From Streptococcus loxodontisalivarius (GTDB taxonomy: Bacteria; Bacillota; Bacilli; Lactobacillales; Streptococcaceae): a DNA stretch of 64,000 bases. The notes beneath the pieces are model-generated. The model had not been told where the DNA came from, did no database searches, and was given only the letters and a program-made list of their open reading frames with translations. Positions 38,284-46,985 of this stretch are shown one piece after another (position 1 is the stretch's first letter; the number at the start of each line of letters is the position of its first letter). The DNA is taken from positions 1 through 64,000 of the forward strand of contig NZ_JAFBEH010000003.1 of assembly GCF_016908645.1 (NCBI RefSeq). The letters are read 5' to 3'. Both the position numbers and the translations under genes were made by a program.

Positions 38284-39567
38284 ATGGCAATTTATCAAAA
38301 GATTATTAAGGACATCCAGGCTAGCATTGAGACTGGTCAGCTTAAAAAGGGAGACAAGATTCCTTCTATTCGGCAGCTCAGCCAGACCTATCATTGCAGC
38401 AAGGACACGGTTCAGAAGGCTCTGACCGAGTTGACCTACCTCAAGGACATCTATGCCATTCCCAAAAGTGGTTACTATGTTTTGGAAAATAAGGCAGAGC
38501 AGATTGAGCCAGTGGAGCTCAGTATTTCTGACTATAACAACCTAGCTTATGACGACTTTCTCCTCTGTATGAATGAAAGCCTAGTAGGTCGTGAACTCTA
38601 CCTCTTCAATCAATACCAGCACCAAGAGGGACTCTTGGAACTTCGTAAGTCACTAAAGACCTATCTGGCAGACAGCTATGTCTATACCAAGCAGGAAAAT
38701 ATTGTTGTGACATCAGGAACCCAACAGGCCCTCTATATCCTCAGTCAGATGACCTTTCCCAATCAAAAATCGACTATTCTCTTGGAACAGCCGACTTATT
38801 CAAGGATGAATAGTTTGGTAAGAGAGCAGCAACTAGCCTTTGAGATCATTGAGCGTCAGTTTTCAGGTTTGGATTTTGCAGACTTGGAACGCCTCTTTAG
38901 TCAAAAGTCTATCAAGTTCTTCTATACCATCTCTCGCTACTCCAACCCTCTCGGCTTGACATACAGTCAGAAAGATAAGGAGCGCTTACTGGAGTTGGCC
39001 GAAAAGTACGATGTCTATATTATAGAGGATGACTATATGGGAGATTTCACCAAGGACAAGGAGGCACCGCTTCACTACTACGATACTCATGAGCGTGTCA
39101 TCTACCTCAAATCCTTTTCTACTGCCCTTTTCCCTGCTCTTCGATTGGGGATGATTGTCCTACCTGACCAGCTTAAGGCTGATTTCCTCTCCTATAAGAA
39201 ACTGTTAGACTACGATACCAATCTCATCATTCAAAAAGCCATGTCTCTCTATCTGGACAATGGTATGTTCGACAAAAATCTGCGTCATCTCAAGCAGGCA
39301 TTTTTTAAACAGATGAGCCTTTGTCAAGAAATGCTGGCGCCCTATCAAGAAAGTCTAGCTTATCAGATAACCCCACGTCACTTGATAGTTCAGTTACCAG
39401 CCAAGGTCAGCCTAGGAAAACTCAGCAGACAGAAGGTTTATCAAAAGATCACTACCTCTTCCATCAAGCAGAGCATCCTCACTTATATTCGTCTTAATCT
39501 TGACGACCAATTCGAGAATAATATCAAGCTCTTACTGGATCAGATTATCCCTCAAATAGAAAAATAG
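38284..39567 (+). CDS. MocR/GntR-type regulator with aminotransferase-like domain
   Basis: 427 residues. N-terminal GntR winged helix (about 1-70: IPSIRQLSQTYHCSKDTVQKAL ... SGYYVLE) and a C-terminal fold-I aminotransferase-like domain (about 95-425; TSGTQQALYIL, ISRYSNPLGLTYS, IIEDDYMGDF). At the position where MocR proteins have the PLP-binding lysine (FSK-LxPxLRLG) this protein has FSTALFPALRLG, so the Schiff-base lysine is missing. Divergent from the S-component gene. Confidence 0.9.
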   Translation: MAIYQKIIKDIQASIETGQLKKGDKIPSIRQLSQTYHCSKDTVQKALTELTYLKDIYAIPKSGYYVLENKAEQIEPVELSISDYNNLAYDDFLLCMNESLVGRELYLFNQYQHQEGLLELRKSLKTYLADSYVYTKQENIVVTSGTQQALYILSQMTFPNQKSTILLEQPTYSRMNSLVREQQLAFEIIERQFSGLDFADLERLFSQKSIKFFYTISRYSNPLGLTYSQKDKERLLELAEKYDVYIIEDDYMGDFTKDKEAPLHYYDTHERVIYLKSFSTALFPALRLGMIVLPDQLKADFLSYKKLLDYDTNLIIQKAMSLYLDNGMFDKNLRHLKQAFFKQMSLCQEMLAPYQESLAYQITPRHLIVQLPAKVSLGKLSRQKVYQKITTSSIKQSILTYIRLNLDDQFENNIKLLLDQIIPQIEK

Positions 39568-39596
39568 CTAGAGATGAACTCTCTAGCTATTTTGTT
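39561..39596. terminator. Bidirectional terminator, MocR gene and ATP-cone gene
   Basis: AAAATAGCTAGAG/CTCTAGCTATTTT between convergent genes, followed by TTTGTTTG. Confidence 0.9.
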
Positions 39597-39925
39597 TGTT
39601 CAAAACGGAGGTGAACGATGATTTTGTCGGCGTAGCCGTTTCGTTCCAAGTCACGTTGCAAACGGTATGAGATATAGTGCTCAGCAATGTTGATATAGCC
39701 TGCGTCCATCAAACGGTTTTCAACGCATGACTGTACCATGCTGATTGTCGGGCGTTCAACTTGTGCATCTTGCAAGTCAATCACCACTTTTTTAGTGACA
39801 TTGGCAAGGTTATCACGCCAAGTGTCGTCGATGACATAAACTGTCTGTGCTGCTTTAATGATGGCTTGGTAAATCTTATCTGGATTGAAGTCTACGACTT
39901 GTCCACTACGTTTAGTAACTTGCAT
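39587..39925 (-). CDS. Stand-alone ATP-cone domain protein
   Basis: 112 residues from ATG 39925, with AGAGG 7 nt upstream (the frame opens 6 codons earlier). The sequence QVTKRSGQVVDFNPDKIYQAI ... YRLQRD is an ATP-cone, the nucleotide-sensing domain normally fused to NrdR or ribonucleotide reductases, but no zinc ribbon or reductase domain is attached. It may sense dNTP/ATP and act in trans; function not established. Confidence 0.8.
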   Translation of the reverse strand: MQVTKRSGQVVDFNPDKIYQAIIKAAQTVYVIDDTWRDNLANVTKKVVIDLQDAQVERPTISMVQSCVENRLMDAGYINIAEHYISYRLQRDLERNGYADKIIVHLRFEQTK

Positions 39926-40027
39926 AATATCGCCTCTTTTCATGGATTTTCATTCTTATTTACATTATGCAAATGTTTTCATGATTTGTCAAGTAAAAAT
40001 CGTTGAAAGGGTGATTTTACTAGGTTT

Positions 40028-40435
40028 TCAAGGCCTTTGGAAGAAACGTCTAACCTTCTGATATTTGTTATAGGTCAGGAGAAGGTCAATCTGTCGTTCT
40101 TCCTTAGTCTGTCTATCTTTGAGAATGATACGAACTTTTCTTGCTTTTGTATCATTTTGTTTTTCCCACCAATCACCAATGATTGCTCCTGTAAGGATAT
40201 CTCTATCCATGAGTGCTGATGCAAAGGCGCCAGCTAATGCTCCGTCGGAAATGCGGTGCTTCTCTTCTGCTGTCAGGACAAGTTGACAATCTTCGTAGCT
40301 AAAGCTTTTTTCAAAATCATTATCCAAATAGATAATCCCTTTTCGGGTTCTAGTCAGGGTTAGATGTGATTGATCGGCTAGAATCAGCGTCAGCTTTGCA
40401 GGGGGAAAGAGGGTATCGAGGAAATTTGAAGCCAT
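40028..40435 (-). CDS. Hypothetical protein
   Basis: 135 residues, no family recognised. A Gly/Ala-rich, moderately hydrophobic stretch (SDGALAGAFASALMD ... LTGAIIGDWW, about residues 62-88) sits between two more polar parts; the C-terminus is basic. Good RBS (AGGAGG) before the ATG. Stands alone between the ATP-cone gene and dapA. Confidence 0.7.
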   Translation of the reverse strand: MASNFLDTLFPPAKLTLILADQSHLTLTRTRKGIIYLDNDFEKSFSYEDCQLVLTAEEKHRISDGALAGAFASALMDRDILTGAIIGDWWEKQNDTKARKVRIILKDRQTKEERQIDLLLTYNKYQKVRRFFQRP

Positions 40436-40504
40436 GAGCGACCTCCTTTCGTTTTTCCCATCATAACATAAAGCTCAAAAAATGTTGATAAAATGGCTCA
40501 AAAT

Positions 40505-40531
40505 AAGAAAAGAGCCAAGCAAACTTGACTC
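40505..40531 (-). terminator. dapA terminator
   Basis: Leftward stem GAGTCAAG/CTTGGCTC with one mismatch, followed by TTTTCTT. Confidence 0.65.
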
Positions 40532-40540
40532 CTAGCTATG

Positions 40541-41476
40541 TTAATAATCTGGACGAACCACACCTGTAACGGTTGCTTTAGTAGCTTCGTAGTCGCCATC
40601 TACTACAACCTTGATAATGCGTTTGGCATCTTCGTCTGGTGCTGCAACGAGTGGCAAACGAAGTGGACCAACTTCAAAGCCAAGGTAGTTGAGAACTGCC
40701 TTAACAGGTGCAGGACTTGGATATGAGAAGAGGGCATTCACTTTAGGGATAAACTGACGTTGAATTTTGGCAGCTGTCTTAATATCATTGTTCTCAATCG
40801 CTTGGAACATATCGTACATCTCATCACCATTTGTATGTGAGGCAACTGAGATAACACCGTCAGCACCAAGGTTCATGGCGTGGAAGGCATCTCCGTCTTC
40901 ACCAGTATAAATGAGGAAATCCTCTGGTTTATGCTCGATTAGGTAAGCCATATTGGCAAGGCTGGTACATTCTTTGACACCGATGATATTTGGATGTTCT
41001 GCCAAGCGGAGCATTGTTTCTGGAGTCATTTCTACAACAACACGACCTGGGATATTGTAGATAATAATTGGAAGGTCAGAAGCGTCAGCAATTGCTTTAA
41101 AATGTTGGTACATTCCTTCTTGAGACGGCTTGTTGTAATAAGGAACGATCGCCAGTCCAGCCGCAAAACCACCGAAGGCAGCAACCTCTTTGGCAAACTC
41201 GATTGAATCGCGCGTGTCATTGGTACCCACACCAGCAATCAGTGGGACACGACCATCAACGATTTTTTGGACTGCCGCAAAAAGCTCAAGCTCCTCATCG
41301 TGAGTAAGAGTTGGGCTTTCAGCAGTTGTACCTGCTAGCAAGATTCCATCAGTATGATGGGCAAGAAGATGCTCAACTAATTTTGGTAGGGCATCAAAGT
41401 TGATAGAACCGTCTTCATTAAATGGCGTAATCATCGCCGTAATCATTTTCGCATTGCGTAATTGTTCAATAGACAT
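40541..41476 (-). CDS. dapA: 4-hydroxy-tetrahydrodipicolinate synthase
   Basis: 311 residues. TIM-barrel class I aldolase: GTTAESPTL near the N-terminus, YNIPGR with the catalytic tyrosine, and the Schiff-base lysine in GVKECTS. Condenses pyruvate with aspartate semialdehyde, the first step to diaminopimelate/lysine. Asd, which supplies the semialdehyde, is encoded 0.8 kb upstream on the same strand. A 24-bp palindrome covers the promoter. Confidence 0.96.
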   Translation of the reverse strand: MSIEQLRNAKMITAMITPFNEDGSINFDALPKLVEHLLAHHTDGILLAGTTAESPTLTHDEELELFAAVQKIVDGRVPLIAGVGTNDTRDSIEFAKEVAAFGGFAAGLAIVPYYNKPSQEGMYQHFKAIADASDLPIIIYNIPGRVVVEMTPETMLRLAEHPNIIGVKECTSLANMAYLIEHKPEDFLIYTGEDGDAFHAMNLGADGVISVASHTNGDEMYDMFQAIENNDIKTAAKIQRQFIPKVNALFSYPSPAPVKAVLNYLGFEVGPLRLPLVAAPDEDAKRIIKVVVDGDYEATKATVTGVVRPDY

Positions 41477-41511
41477 AGCTGCTCCTCTTTGTTTTAAATC
41501 AATATATTAAT

Positions 41512-41544
41512 ATTATACCCTATAACCTCCTAATATAGGTTATA
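41512..41544 (-). promoter_or_regulatory. dapA promoter overlapped by a 24-bp palindromic operator
   Basis: Leftward -10 TATAAT (41517-41512). A perfect dyad TATAACCT-N8-AGGTTATA (41521-41544) covers the spacer and the -35 position, which itself is weak. This is classic repressor-site geometry. Confidence 0.65.
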
Positions 41545-41736
41545 TAAATGGAATTTTATTGCATTTCTCATCAAAAATCAGATTTTAAAGCGCAAATGAC
41601 TGTCTGAGATCAGCTGAACTCGAGATTTTGACTACTCTTGTTCCATCACAATTGCTCGTAAACTTATATCTGTTCCTTGTAGAGCTTTTTGGACGGTTTA
41701 CTAACCTTGCCTGCAAAATAACTTTTTTAATAAAGC

Positions 41737-42210
41737 TTACTGAGCATTACCCAAACTTGGAATGGTGGTCGTTTCTTCACTAGAGGTACTTGTATCAGTC
41801 ACTGGATAATTTACAATCTCAACTTTTTGAGGAATATTCTGTAATGCTTGGACTGTAACAAACCCCATCACCAAAACAACCATAATATAGGCAATAACCT
41901 GTTTTTGCAAAAAGGATTGTGATACAGATACTCCTTTAGATGAATACTGTTTTAATTCCGGCTGAGCAAGTTCAAGATAGGCTTTTTTATGAAATGGAGG
42001 AATAAAGATCCTCATACCAACAGCAATATAGATTGATACTCCGAGATAGGAAAAAGTGTGAACCCGTGCACCTTTTGAAACGAGCCAGAATCCAACTACA
42101 AAAAGAAGCAATGTGTAGACGACAAATAAAGTCGTTGCTAACCTTGACTCATTTTTTATCTGCAAATATTCCTCAAGTGTATCATTTTGTTTGTTTTCTT
42201 TGCTTGTCAC
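41737..42210 (-). CDS. Hypothetical membrane protein
   Basis: 157 residues. Polar N-terminus (to about 23), three hydrophobic helices (about 24-46, 52-72, 107-128) and a Ser/Thr-rich, probably extracytoplasmic tail (TDTSTSSEETTTIPSLG). No family recognised. Between dapA and asd, same strand. Confidence 0.7.
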   Translation of the reverse strand: MTSKENKQNDTLEEYLQIKNESRLATTLFVVYTLLLFVVGFWLVSKGARVHTFSYLGVSIYIAVGMRIFIPPFHKKAYLELAQPELKQYSSKGVSVSQSFLQKQVIAYIMVVLVMGFVTVQALQNIPQKVEIVNYPVTDTSTSSEETTTIPSLGNAQ

Positions 42211-42276
42211 TGCTCTAAACTCTCTTTCATATTGTAAACAAAAGGGAGTAGATCAAATCTCAACTCCCTTGTTATT

Positions 42277-43353
42277 TTATTTCAATTCAAATTTAAGGTC
42301 TGCGGTTGGGCGGACAAGACCACGTTCGTGGAGTGTTTCTGCGATTTGAACTGAGTTCCATGCAGCACCTTTGAGGAGGTTATCTGAGACAATCCACATG
42401 TGGATTCCTTTTTCAGCATCCAAGTCTTTACGGATACGTCCAACGAATGTATCACGTGAACCAACAGCGTTAACGGCTTGTGGGTAGACTTGGTTAGCGA
42501 CATCATCTTCAAGAACGGCACCTGGGAAGGCTGCGATTGCTGCTTTGACTTCTTCGATTGGTGCTACTTCTTTTGTTTCAATGTAAACTGATTCTGAGTG
42601 AGCTGACAAGACAGGAATACGAACACAAGTTGCTGAAACAGCAATGCTGTCGTCTTCCATGATTTTCTTAGTTTCATTTGTCATTTTCATCTCTTCGTAA
42701 GTGTAGTCGTTGTCAGTGAAAACGTCGATTTGTGGAAGAGCATTGAAAGCGATTGGGTAGTGTTTTTTATCTCCACCAGATGGCAAGATGTCAGCTTTAA
42801 CATCGCGAGGGTTGACTCCATCATTCAAAACATCACGTAATTCACGCTCAGTTTCGTTGATTGCTGATTGACCAGCACCAGAAACGGCTTGGTAAGTTGA
42901 AACGATGATACGTTCAAGACCCCATTTTTGACGAACTGGCTCAAGTGCAACCATCATTTGGATTGTTGAACAGTTAGGGCAAGCGATGATACCGTTGTGA
43001 GCTTCAAGAGCGTGAGCATTTACCTCAGGAACAACCAATGGCACATCTGGGTTTTGACGGAAATGTGATGTGTTATCAACAACAACAGCACCAGATTTAA
43101 CAGCGTATGGTGCAAACTTAGCTGATACAGAACCACCAGCTGAGAAGAGTGCAATGTCCACACCTTCAAATGAATCTTCAGTTGTCAATTCAACCTCGAT
43201 GTCTTGCTCTTTATATTGCAAAACTTTACCAGCTGAACGTGCAGAAGACAAAAGACGCACTTTGTCGATTGGAAGTGTAGATTCTTCCAACATTTTGATC
43301 ATACGTGTACCGACGGCACCTGTGGCACCAACGACTGCTACTGTGTAACCCAT
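42277..43353 (-). CDS. asd: Aspartate-semialdehyde dehydrogenase
   Basis: 358 residues. NADP-binding [12 protein letters not shown] at the N-terminus, active-site cysteine in [11 protein letters not shown], and the acid/base histidine in [10 protein letters not shown]. Reduces aspartyl phosphate to L-aspartate semialdehyde, feeding threonine/methionine, DapA, and potentially the carboxyspermidine dehydrogenase of this window. A CodY-like site and the asd RNA gene lie upstream. Confidence 0.96.
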   Translation of the reverse strand: MGYTVAVVGATGAVGTRMIKMLEESTLPIDKVRLLSSARSAGKVLQYKEQDIEVELTTEDSFEGVDIALFSAGGSVSAKFAPYAVKSGAVVVDNTSHFRQNPDVPLVVPEVNAHALEAHNGIIACPNCSTIQMMVALEPVRQKWGLERIIVSTYQAVSGAGQSAINETERELRDVLNDGVNPRDVKADILPSGGDKKHYPIAFNALPQIDVFTDNDYTYEEMKMTNETKKIMEDDSIAVSATCVRIPVLSAHSESVYIETKEVAPIEEVKAAIAAFPGAVLEDDVANQVYPQAVNAVGSRDTFVGRIRKDLDAEKGIHMWIVSDNLLKGAAWNSVQIAETLHERGLVRPTADLKFELK

Positions 43354-43395
43354 ACATATACCTCATTTTTTTGAAAATAGCAGAGCTATTCTCGA

Positions 43396-43428
43396 AATTT
43401 TCTAAAAATTTATAGTGGCTCTATTATA
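43396..43428 (-). promoter_or_regulatory. asd promoter with downstream CodY-like box
   Basis: Leftward -10 TATAAT (43428-43423). AATTTTCTAAAAATT at 43396-43410 differs from the CodY consensus AATTTTCWGAAAATT at one base and lies just after the predicted start site, where binding would block elongation. A hairpin AATAGC-TCT-GCTATT follows in the 5' UTR. Confidence 0.6.
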
Positions 43429-43475
43429 CTATTTTTTCAATGAAAAGAAAAGTATCTGTAAGGAAAATAATACAG

Positions 43476-43617
43476 AAAAACCCTCTGTCCAAAGACAGAG
43501 GGTTAGGGGCATTCGTAAGAATGTGACGAAAAGGTTCACACAAGTCGTCAAAGTCCGCTCCTGCGTTATGACCTCCCCAGCGCAAAATGGTCTAAAGACC
43601 AAATCGACTCATCGCAT
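43476..43617 (-). ncRNA. asd RNA motif small RNA
   Basis: Leftward transcript of about 142 nt with promoter TTGTAA (43652-43647), 17 bp, TATAAT (43629-43624), and terminator CCCTCTGTC/GACAGAGGG (43481-43502) plus TTTTT. Its position directly upstream of asd and its multi-stem sequence fit the streptococcal asd RNA motif described from comparative genomics, which is an independent small RNA rather than a riboswitch. The identification is from context and memory. Confidence 0.75.
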
Positions 43618-43623
43618 GACGTT

Positions 43624-43652
43624 ATTATAGCATGACTTAGGAGAGATTACAA
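43624..43652 (-). promoter_or_regulatory. Promoter of the asd small RNA
   Basis: TTGTAA-17-TATAAT read leftward. The -35 overlaps the last codons of cls. Confidence 0.75.
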
Positions 43653-45230
43653 GAGAGGTGCAATGAGTTTGACCACTTTACCCAAAAGTTTAGTGGTAAC
43701 GGGTTCATTTTTGAGGGTTTCAAAGGTAACTTCTTGACAGCTTTCAAGAGTGTCTTGGAAATCCTTCTCAATTTTTGCAATCTCTGAATTGTGGTAGAGA
43801 TAGGTTGCGCATTCAAAGTGATGATAAAGACTGCGGTAGTCCAAATTGATTGTACCCACTACTGCTTTATGACCATCGGCTACGAAGACCTTGGCATGAA
43901 CAAATCCAGGAGTATAAGTGTAGATCTTAACCCCTGCCTTCATCAAGGTTGCATAGTATGTTTTCGCTAGGGCATAAGGGATTGGCTTATCGGGAATACC
44001 TGGCATAATCAGTTTAACATCCACCCCACGCTCAGCCGCAAATTTAAGCGCATGTTCCATTTCGCTGTCCAAAATAAGGTATGGTGTCATGATATGAACA
44101 TAGTCTCTAGCATGGTTGAGAATATCGATGTAAACATTTTCTCCGACCTTATCGTCATCAAGAGGTGAATCCGCATAGGGGATTATAAAACCATCTGAGA
44201 TGACTGGTTTCTGATGGAGACCAAGATAGTCTGCATAGTTGTTATTGGTCTTTGAATCTGTGACTGCCCACATTTGCATAAAGAGAATGGTGAAAGTATC
44301 TACGGCTCTCCCTTCAATCATGATAGCAGTGTCCTTCCAATGACCGAAGCGCTCAATTTCATTGATATATTCATCAGCTAGGTTAACGCCGCCTGTGAAG
44401 GCAACTTCCCCATCGATAACCACAATTTTACGGTGGTCACGATAATTGTAGTAGGTTGAAAGGAAAGGTGAAATCGGAGAGAAAGCCTTGGCATGAATAC
44501 CGATTTTTTCAAGGCGTTCTGTGTAGTCAAAAGATAGTGTTGAAAATTCAATCATACCATCGTACATGACACGGACTTCTACGCCTTCTTTGACCTTGTC
44601 TTCTAGAATTGCAAGAATTTCACCCCACATGATTCCTTCATCAATGATGAAGTATTCCATGAAGATATAATGTTTGGCTGCACGAAGCTGTTCTTTTAGG
44701 GCTTTGAACTTAGCCTCACCAGATGGGAAATAGGTCGCTTTGCTATCTTGATAAACTGGGAAATGATCGCTATCACTATCTCCACTGAGGTAACGAGCTA
44801 GATTGTAAGTTGTCGAGTGATTCTGCTTGAGCTCTTTGAGAATATTTTGATTTTGAGTCAGATAAGGAATACTATCCTCAATATTTTTATTAAGCATAGC
44901 TTTTAAACCATTATAACCCCAGTCAATCTTGGTGTAGAGAAGAAAGAGACTTCCTGGGATTGGAAATGGGATAATCAAGAGCATCCAAGTAATGACGGAT
45001 AGTCTGTCCATTTCACTATTGACCAGATAGAGCACTGAGATGGTGACGATAATGCCACTCAAGACTTCTAAGTGAATCTGATAATGACTGAGCCAGCTGA
45101 ATGAAGCAACTAATATCAAGAGTTGCACAATTAACAGGACGGCAATAACAGTGATACGACTAAAAATACCTCTAAGAAGCCCACGTCTCCCTTTGTCAAG
45201 CAGACGGACGACCTTGTGTTTTTGATTGAT
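43647..45230 (-). CDS. cls: Cardiolipin synthase (phospholipase D family)
   Basis: About 527 residues. N-terminal membrane helices (IAVLLIVQLLILVASF and following) then two HKD motifs: DHRKIVVIDGEVAFTGG and VHAKVFVADGHKAVVGT. Joins two phosphatidylglycerols to cardiolipin. Start: AAGGAGG (45245-45239) lies 8 nt before an ATC codon at 45230, and the extended -10 TGG-TATAAT (45270-45265) lies 20 bp further up. No in-frame ATG, GTG or TTG exists at a usable distance. The only alternative, TTG at 45287, lies in the T-run of the preceding terminator, upstream of the promoter. If 45287 is used the protein has 546 residues. Confidence 0.85.
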   Translation of the reverse strand: MNQKHKVVRLLDKGRRGLLRGIFSRITVIAVLLIVQLLILVASFSWLSHYQIHLEVLSGIIVTISVLYLVNSEMDRLSVITWMLLIIPFPIPGSLFLLYTKIDWGYNGLKAMLNKNIEDSIPYLTQNQNILKELKQNHSTTYNLARYLSGDSDSDHFPVYQDSKATYFPSGEAKFKALKEQLRAAKHYIFMEYFIIDEGIMWGEILAILEDKVKEGVEVRVMYDGMIEFSTLSFDYTERLEKIGIHAKAFSPISPFLSTYYNYRDHRKIVVIDGEVAFTGGVNLADEYINEIERFGHWKDTAIMIEGRAVDTFTILFMQMWAVTDSKTNNNYADYLGLHQKPVISDGFIIPYADSPLDDDKVGENVYIDILNHARDYVHIMTPYLILDSEMEHALKFAAERGVDVKLIMPGIPDKPIPYALAKTYYATLMKAGVKIYTYTPGFVHAKVFVADGHKAVVGTINLDYRSLYHHFECATYLYHNSEIAKIEKDFQDTLESCQEVTFETLKNEPVTTKLLGKVVKLIAPLL

Positions 45231-45283
45231 GTTTTTGTCCTCCTTGAAAAAAAATAGTGCTTTTATTATACCATAATAAGCAG

Positions 45284-45306
45284 CCAAAAAGACTCCCCTT
45301 AGGAAG
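45284..45306 (-). terminator. Terminator of the disulfide reductase gene
   Basis: Leftward AGGCTTCC/GGGGAGTCT stem with two wobble pairs and a T-run, before the cls promoter. Confidence 0.6.
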
Positions 45307-45349
45307 CCTTTTTTGAAAAATTTAAGGTCTCAATTCTAGTGACTGCTTT

Positions 45350-46666
45350 TTAGAAATTGAAGACATCGTTCAAGTTTTCAGCCATTGTTGGGTGAGTGAA
45401 AACTTGGTTTTTAATGTAAGTATAAGGGATTTTGTTATCCATTGCCATCTTGATGAGGTTGATGATTTCGTGTGAGTTTGAACCAAATAGGGTTGCTCCA
45501 AGGATTTCATTTGTCTCAGTGTTTACGATGACTTTATAGATACCACGAAGGTCGTTATTGACGTGTGCGCGTGGCATGTTTGCGACAGCCAATTCATTTG
45601 CCTTGTAAGGAAGGCCTGCTGCGATAACTTCTTTTTCAGTCAAACCAACTTGTGAAAGGGCTGGTTCGATGAAGGTTGTGTTTGGAACATTTTTACGGTT
45701 ATTGAGGTTGTAGTCGCTGTTTCCAGTAAATTGTCCAAGAAGGATACGGAAGTCGTCCAATGATGTGTAAGTGAATTGAAGCCCACCGTTAACATCACCT
45801 GCTGCATAAACGCCTGCAACACTTGTTTCAAGGTATTCATTGACTTGAACAGCCCCACGTTCAGTAAGTGTGATGTCTGTGTTTTCAAGACCAAGTCCTT
45901 CAGTTGCAGGTTTACGACCCATAGCATACATAACCGCATCAAACTCATAGTCTTTACCGTCAGCTGTTACGACTACTGCTTCACCAGCATTAGCAACTTT
46001 TTCCACTTTAGCTCCGAGAACAAAGCTGACGCCATCTTCTTCAAGGTAAGTTTGAGCAAGTTTAGCTGCTACTTCTTCGGCACGACCAAGGATAGCTGGC
46101 GCTGCTTCAAAGACTGTTACTTGGCTGTCCAAACGCGCGTAGAGGCTGGCAAATTCAAGACCGATGTTACCACCACCGATAATACCAAGACGTTTTGGTT
46201 GTTGGTCAAGGTTTTGAATACCAGTGCTATCAACCACGTTTTTAGACTCAAGAAGCCCAGGAATTGGGAAGACATTTGAAACCGCACCAGTATTGATAAC
46301 GATATTTTCAGCAGTTAGTTGCTCTACATCATCACCAGCAGAGATTTCAACGACCTTGTTTGAGACAAACTTAGCTTGGGCATTGTAAAGATCAACCCCA
46401 GCACCTGTAAGCACGGCTTCGTTTTTGTTACGGAGACGAGTTGTCACAGTTTCTTTAAGTTCCATAGCTTGTGCGAAGCTAAGATTTTCTTCTGCGGCAT
46501 GAATCAAAGTCTTTGTTGGGATACAACCGATATTGATACATGTTCCACCATACATAGAAGCGTCACGTTCAACAAGGGCAACTTTTTTGCCGAGTGATGC
46601 CATTTTACCAGCGATAGTTTTACCAGCTTTACCAAATCCGATAACGAGCAAATCATATTGTTTCAT
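45350..46666 (-). CDS. FAD-dependent pyridine nucleotide-disulfide oxidoreductase, RclA/Har type
   Basis: 438 residues. FAD-binding VIGFGKAGKTIAGK, redox-active pair in GGTCINIGCIPTK, NAD(P)H-binding GIIGGGNIGLEFASLY, second FAD segment YAAGDVNG, dimerisation domain with VFTHPTMAE. The GFGKAGKT plus MYGGTCINIGC signature matches E. coli RclA and, from memory, the pneumococcal hypothiocyanous acid reductase (Har). Such an enzyme would defend against HOSCN made by the salivary peroxidase system. The exact substrate is inference. Confidence 0.85.
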   Translation of the reverse strand: MKQYDLLVIGFGKAGKTIAGKMASLGKKVALVERDASMYGGTCINIGCIPTKTLIHAAEENLSFAQAMELKETVTTRLRNKNEAVLTGAGVDLYNAQAKFVSNKVVEISAGDDVEQLTAENIVINTGAVSNVFPIPGLLESKNVVDSTGIQNLDQQPKRLGIIGGGNIGLEFASLYARLDSQVTVFEAAPAILGRAEEVAAKLAQTYLEEDGVSFVLGAKVEKVANAGEAVVVTADGKDYEFDAVMYAMGRKPATEGLGLENTDITLTERGAVQVNEYLETSVAGVYAAGDVNGGLQFTYTSLDDFRILLGQFTGNSDYNLNNRKNVPNTTFIEPALSQVGLTEKEVIAAGLPYKANELAVANMPRAHVNNDLRGIYKVIVNTETNEILGATLFGSNSHEIINLIKMAMDNKIPYTYIKNQVFTHPTMAENLNDVFNF

Positions 46667-46795
46667 AAGAATTTCTCCAATTCCTTTATTTTTATTACTC
46701 TAGCATTGTACCAACCGGTCTGTTATTAGTCAATTATTTGCTACGGAAATTTTAAATCCTTTTACTGCACCCATTTTGATGGTTAGTGAATCAAA

Positions 46796-46975
46796 AAGAG
46801 AGTGGGACAAAAATCGGTAATTCCAAAGGAATTCGATTTTGTCGTCCCACCTCCGCACAGTTGAGTAGGGCTGTAAGGGTTGATTTATCAACGAATTAGA
46901 GACCACTCAACCCCTGCGCCTTGCAAACTAGATTATAAAAAATAAGAAGGCTAGGACTTTTGTCCCAGCCTCTTT
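46796..46975. repeat. 180-bp element with inverted ends (MITE-like), 3' of fhs
   Basis: Ends AAAGAGAGTGGGACAAAA (left, +) and AAAGAGGCTGGGACAAAA (right, -) form terminal inverted repeats with 2 mismatches. Inside are two strong hairpins (GTGGGACaAAAATCG with its complement, 46802-46850; GTTGAGT/ACTCAAC enclosing GTTGAT/ATCAAC). The ends resemble those of the IS1182-like element at 51532 (GAGGCTGGGCAAAAAC). No ORF. Confidence 0.65.
46940..46975 (-). terminator. fhs terminator, within the repeat element
   Basis: Leftward GGCTGGGAC/GTCCTAGCC with a 4-nt loop, followed by TTCTTATTTTTT, about 10 bp after the fhs stop. Confidence 0.75.
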
Positions 46976-46985
46976 AGATGTCTTA

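Noticed and set aside
41521-41544. dapA palindrome as a fifth copy of the dif-region dyad
   Set aside because: Both have TAAC-type halves, but the spacing between TAAC and GTTA differs by 2 bp and the inner bases do not match.
46667-46985. Riboswitch or tRNA upstream region near fhs
   Set aside because: The paired segments are explained by the inverted-end repeat element and the fhs terminator; no tRNA cloverleaf fits.
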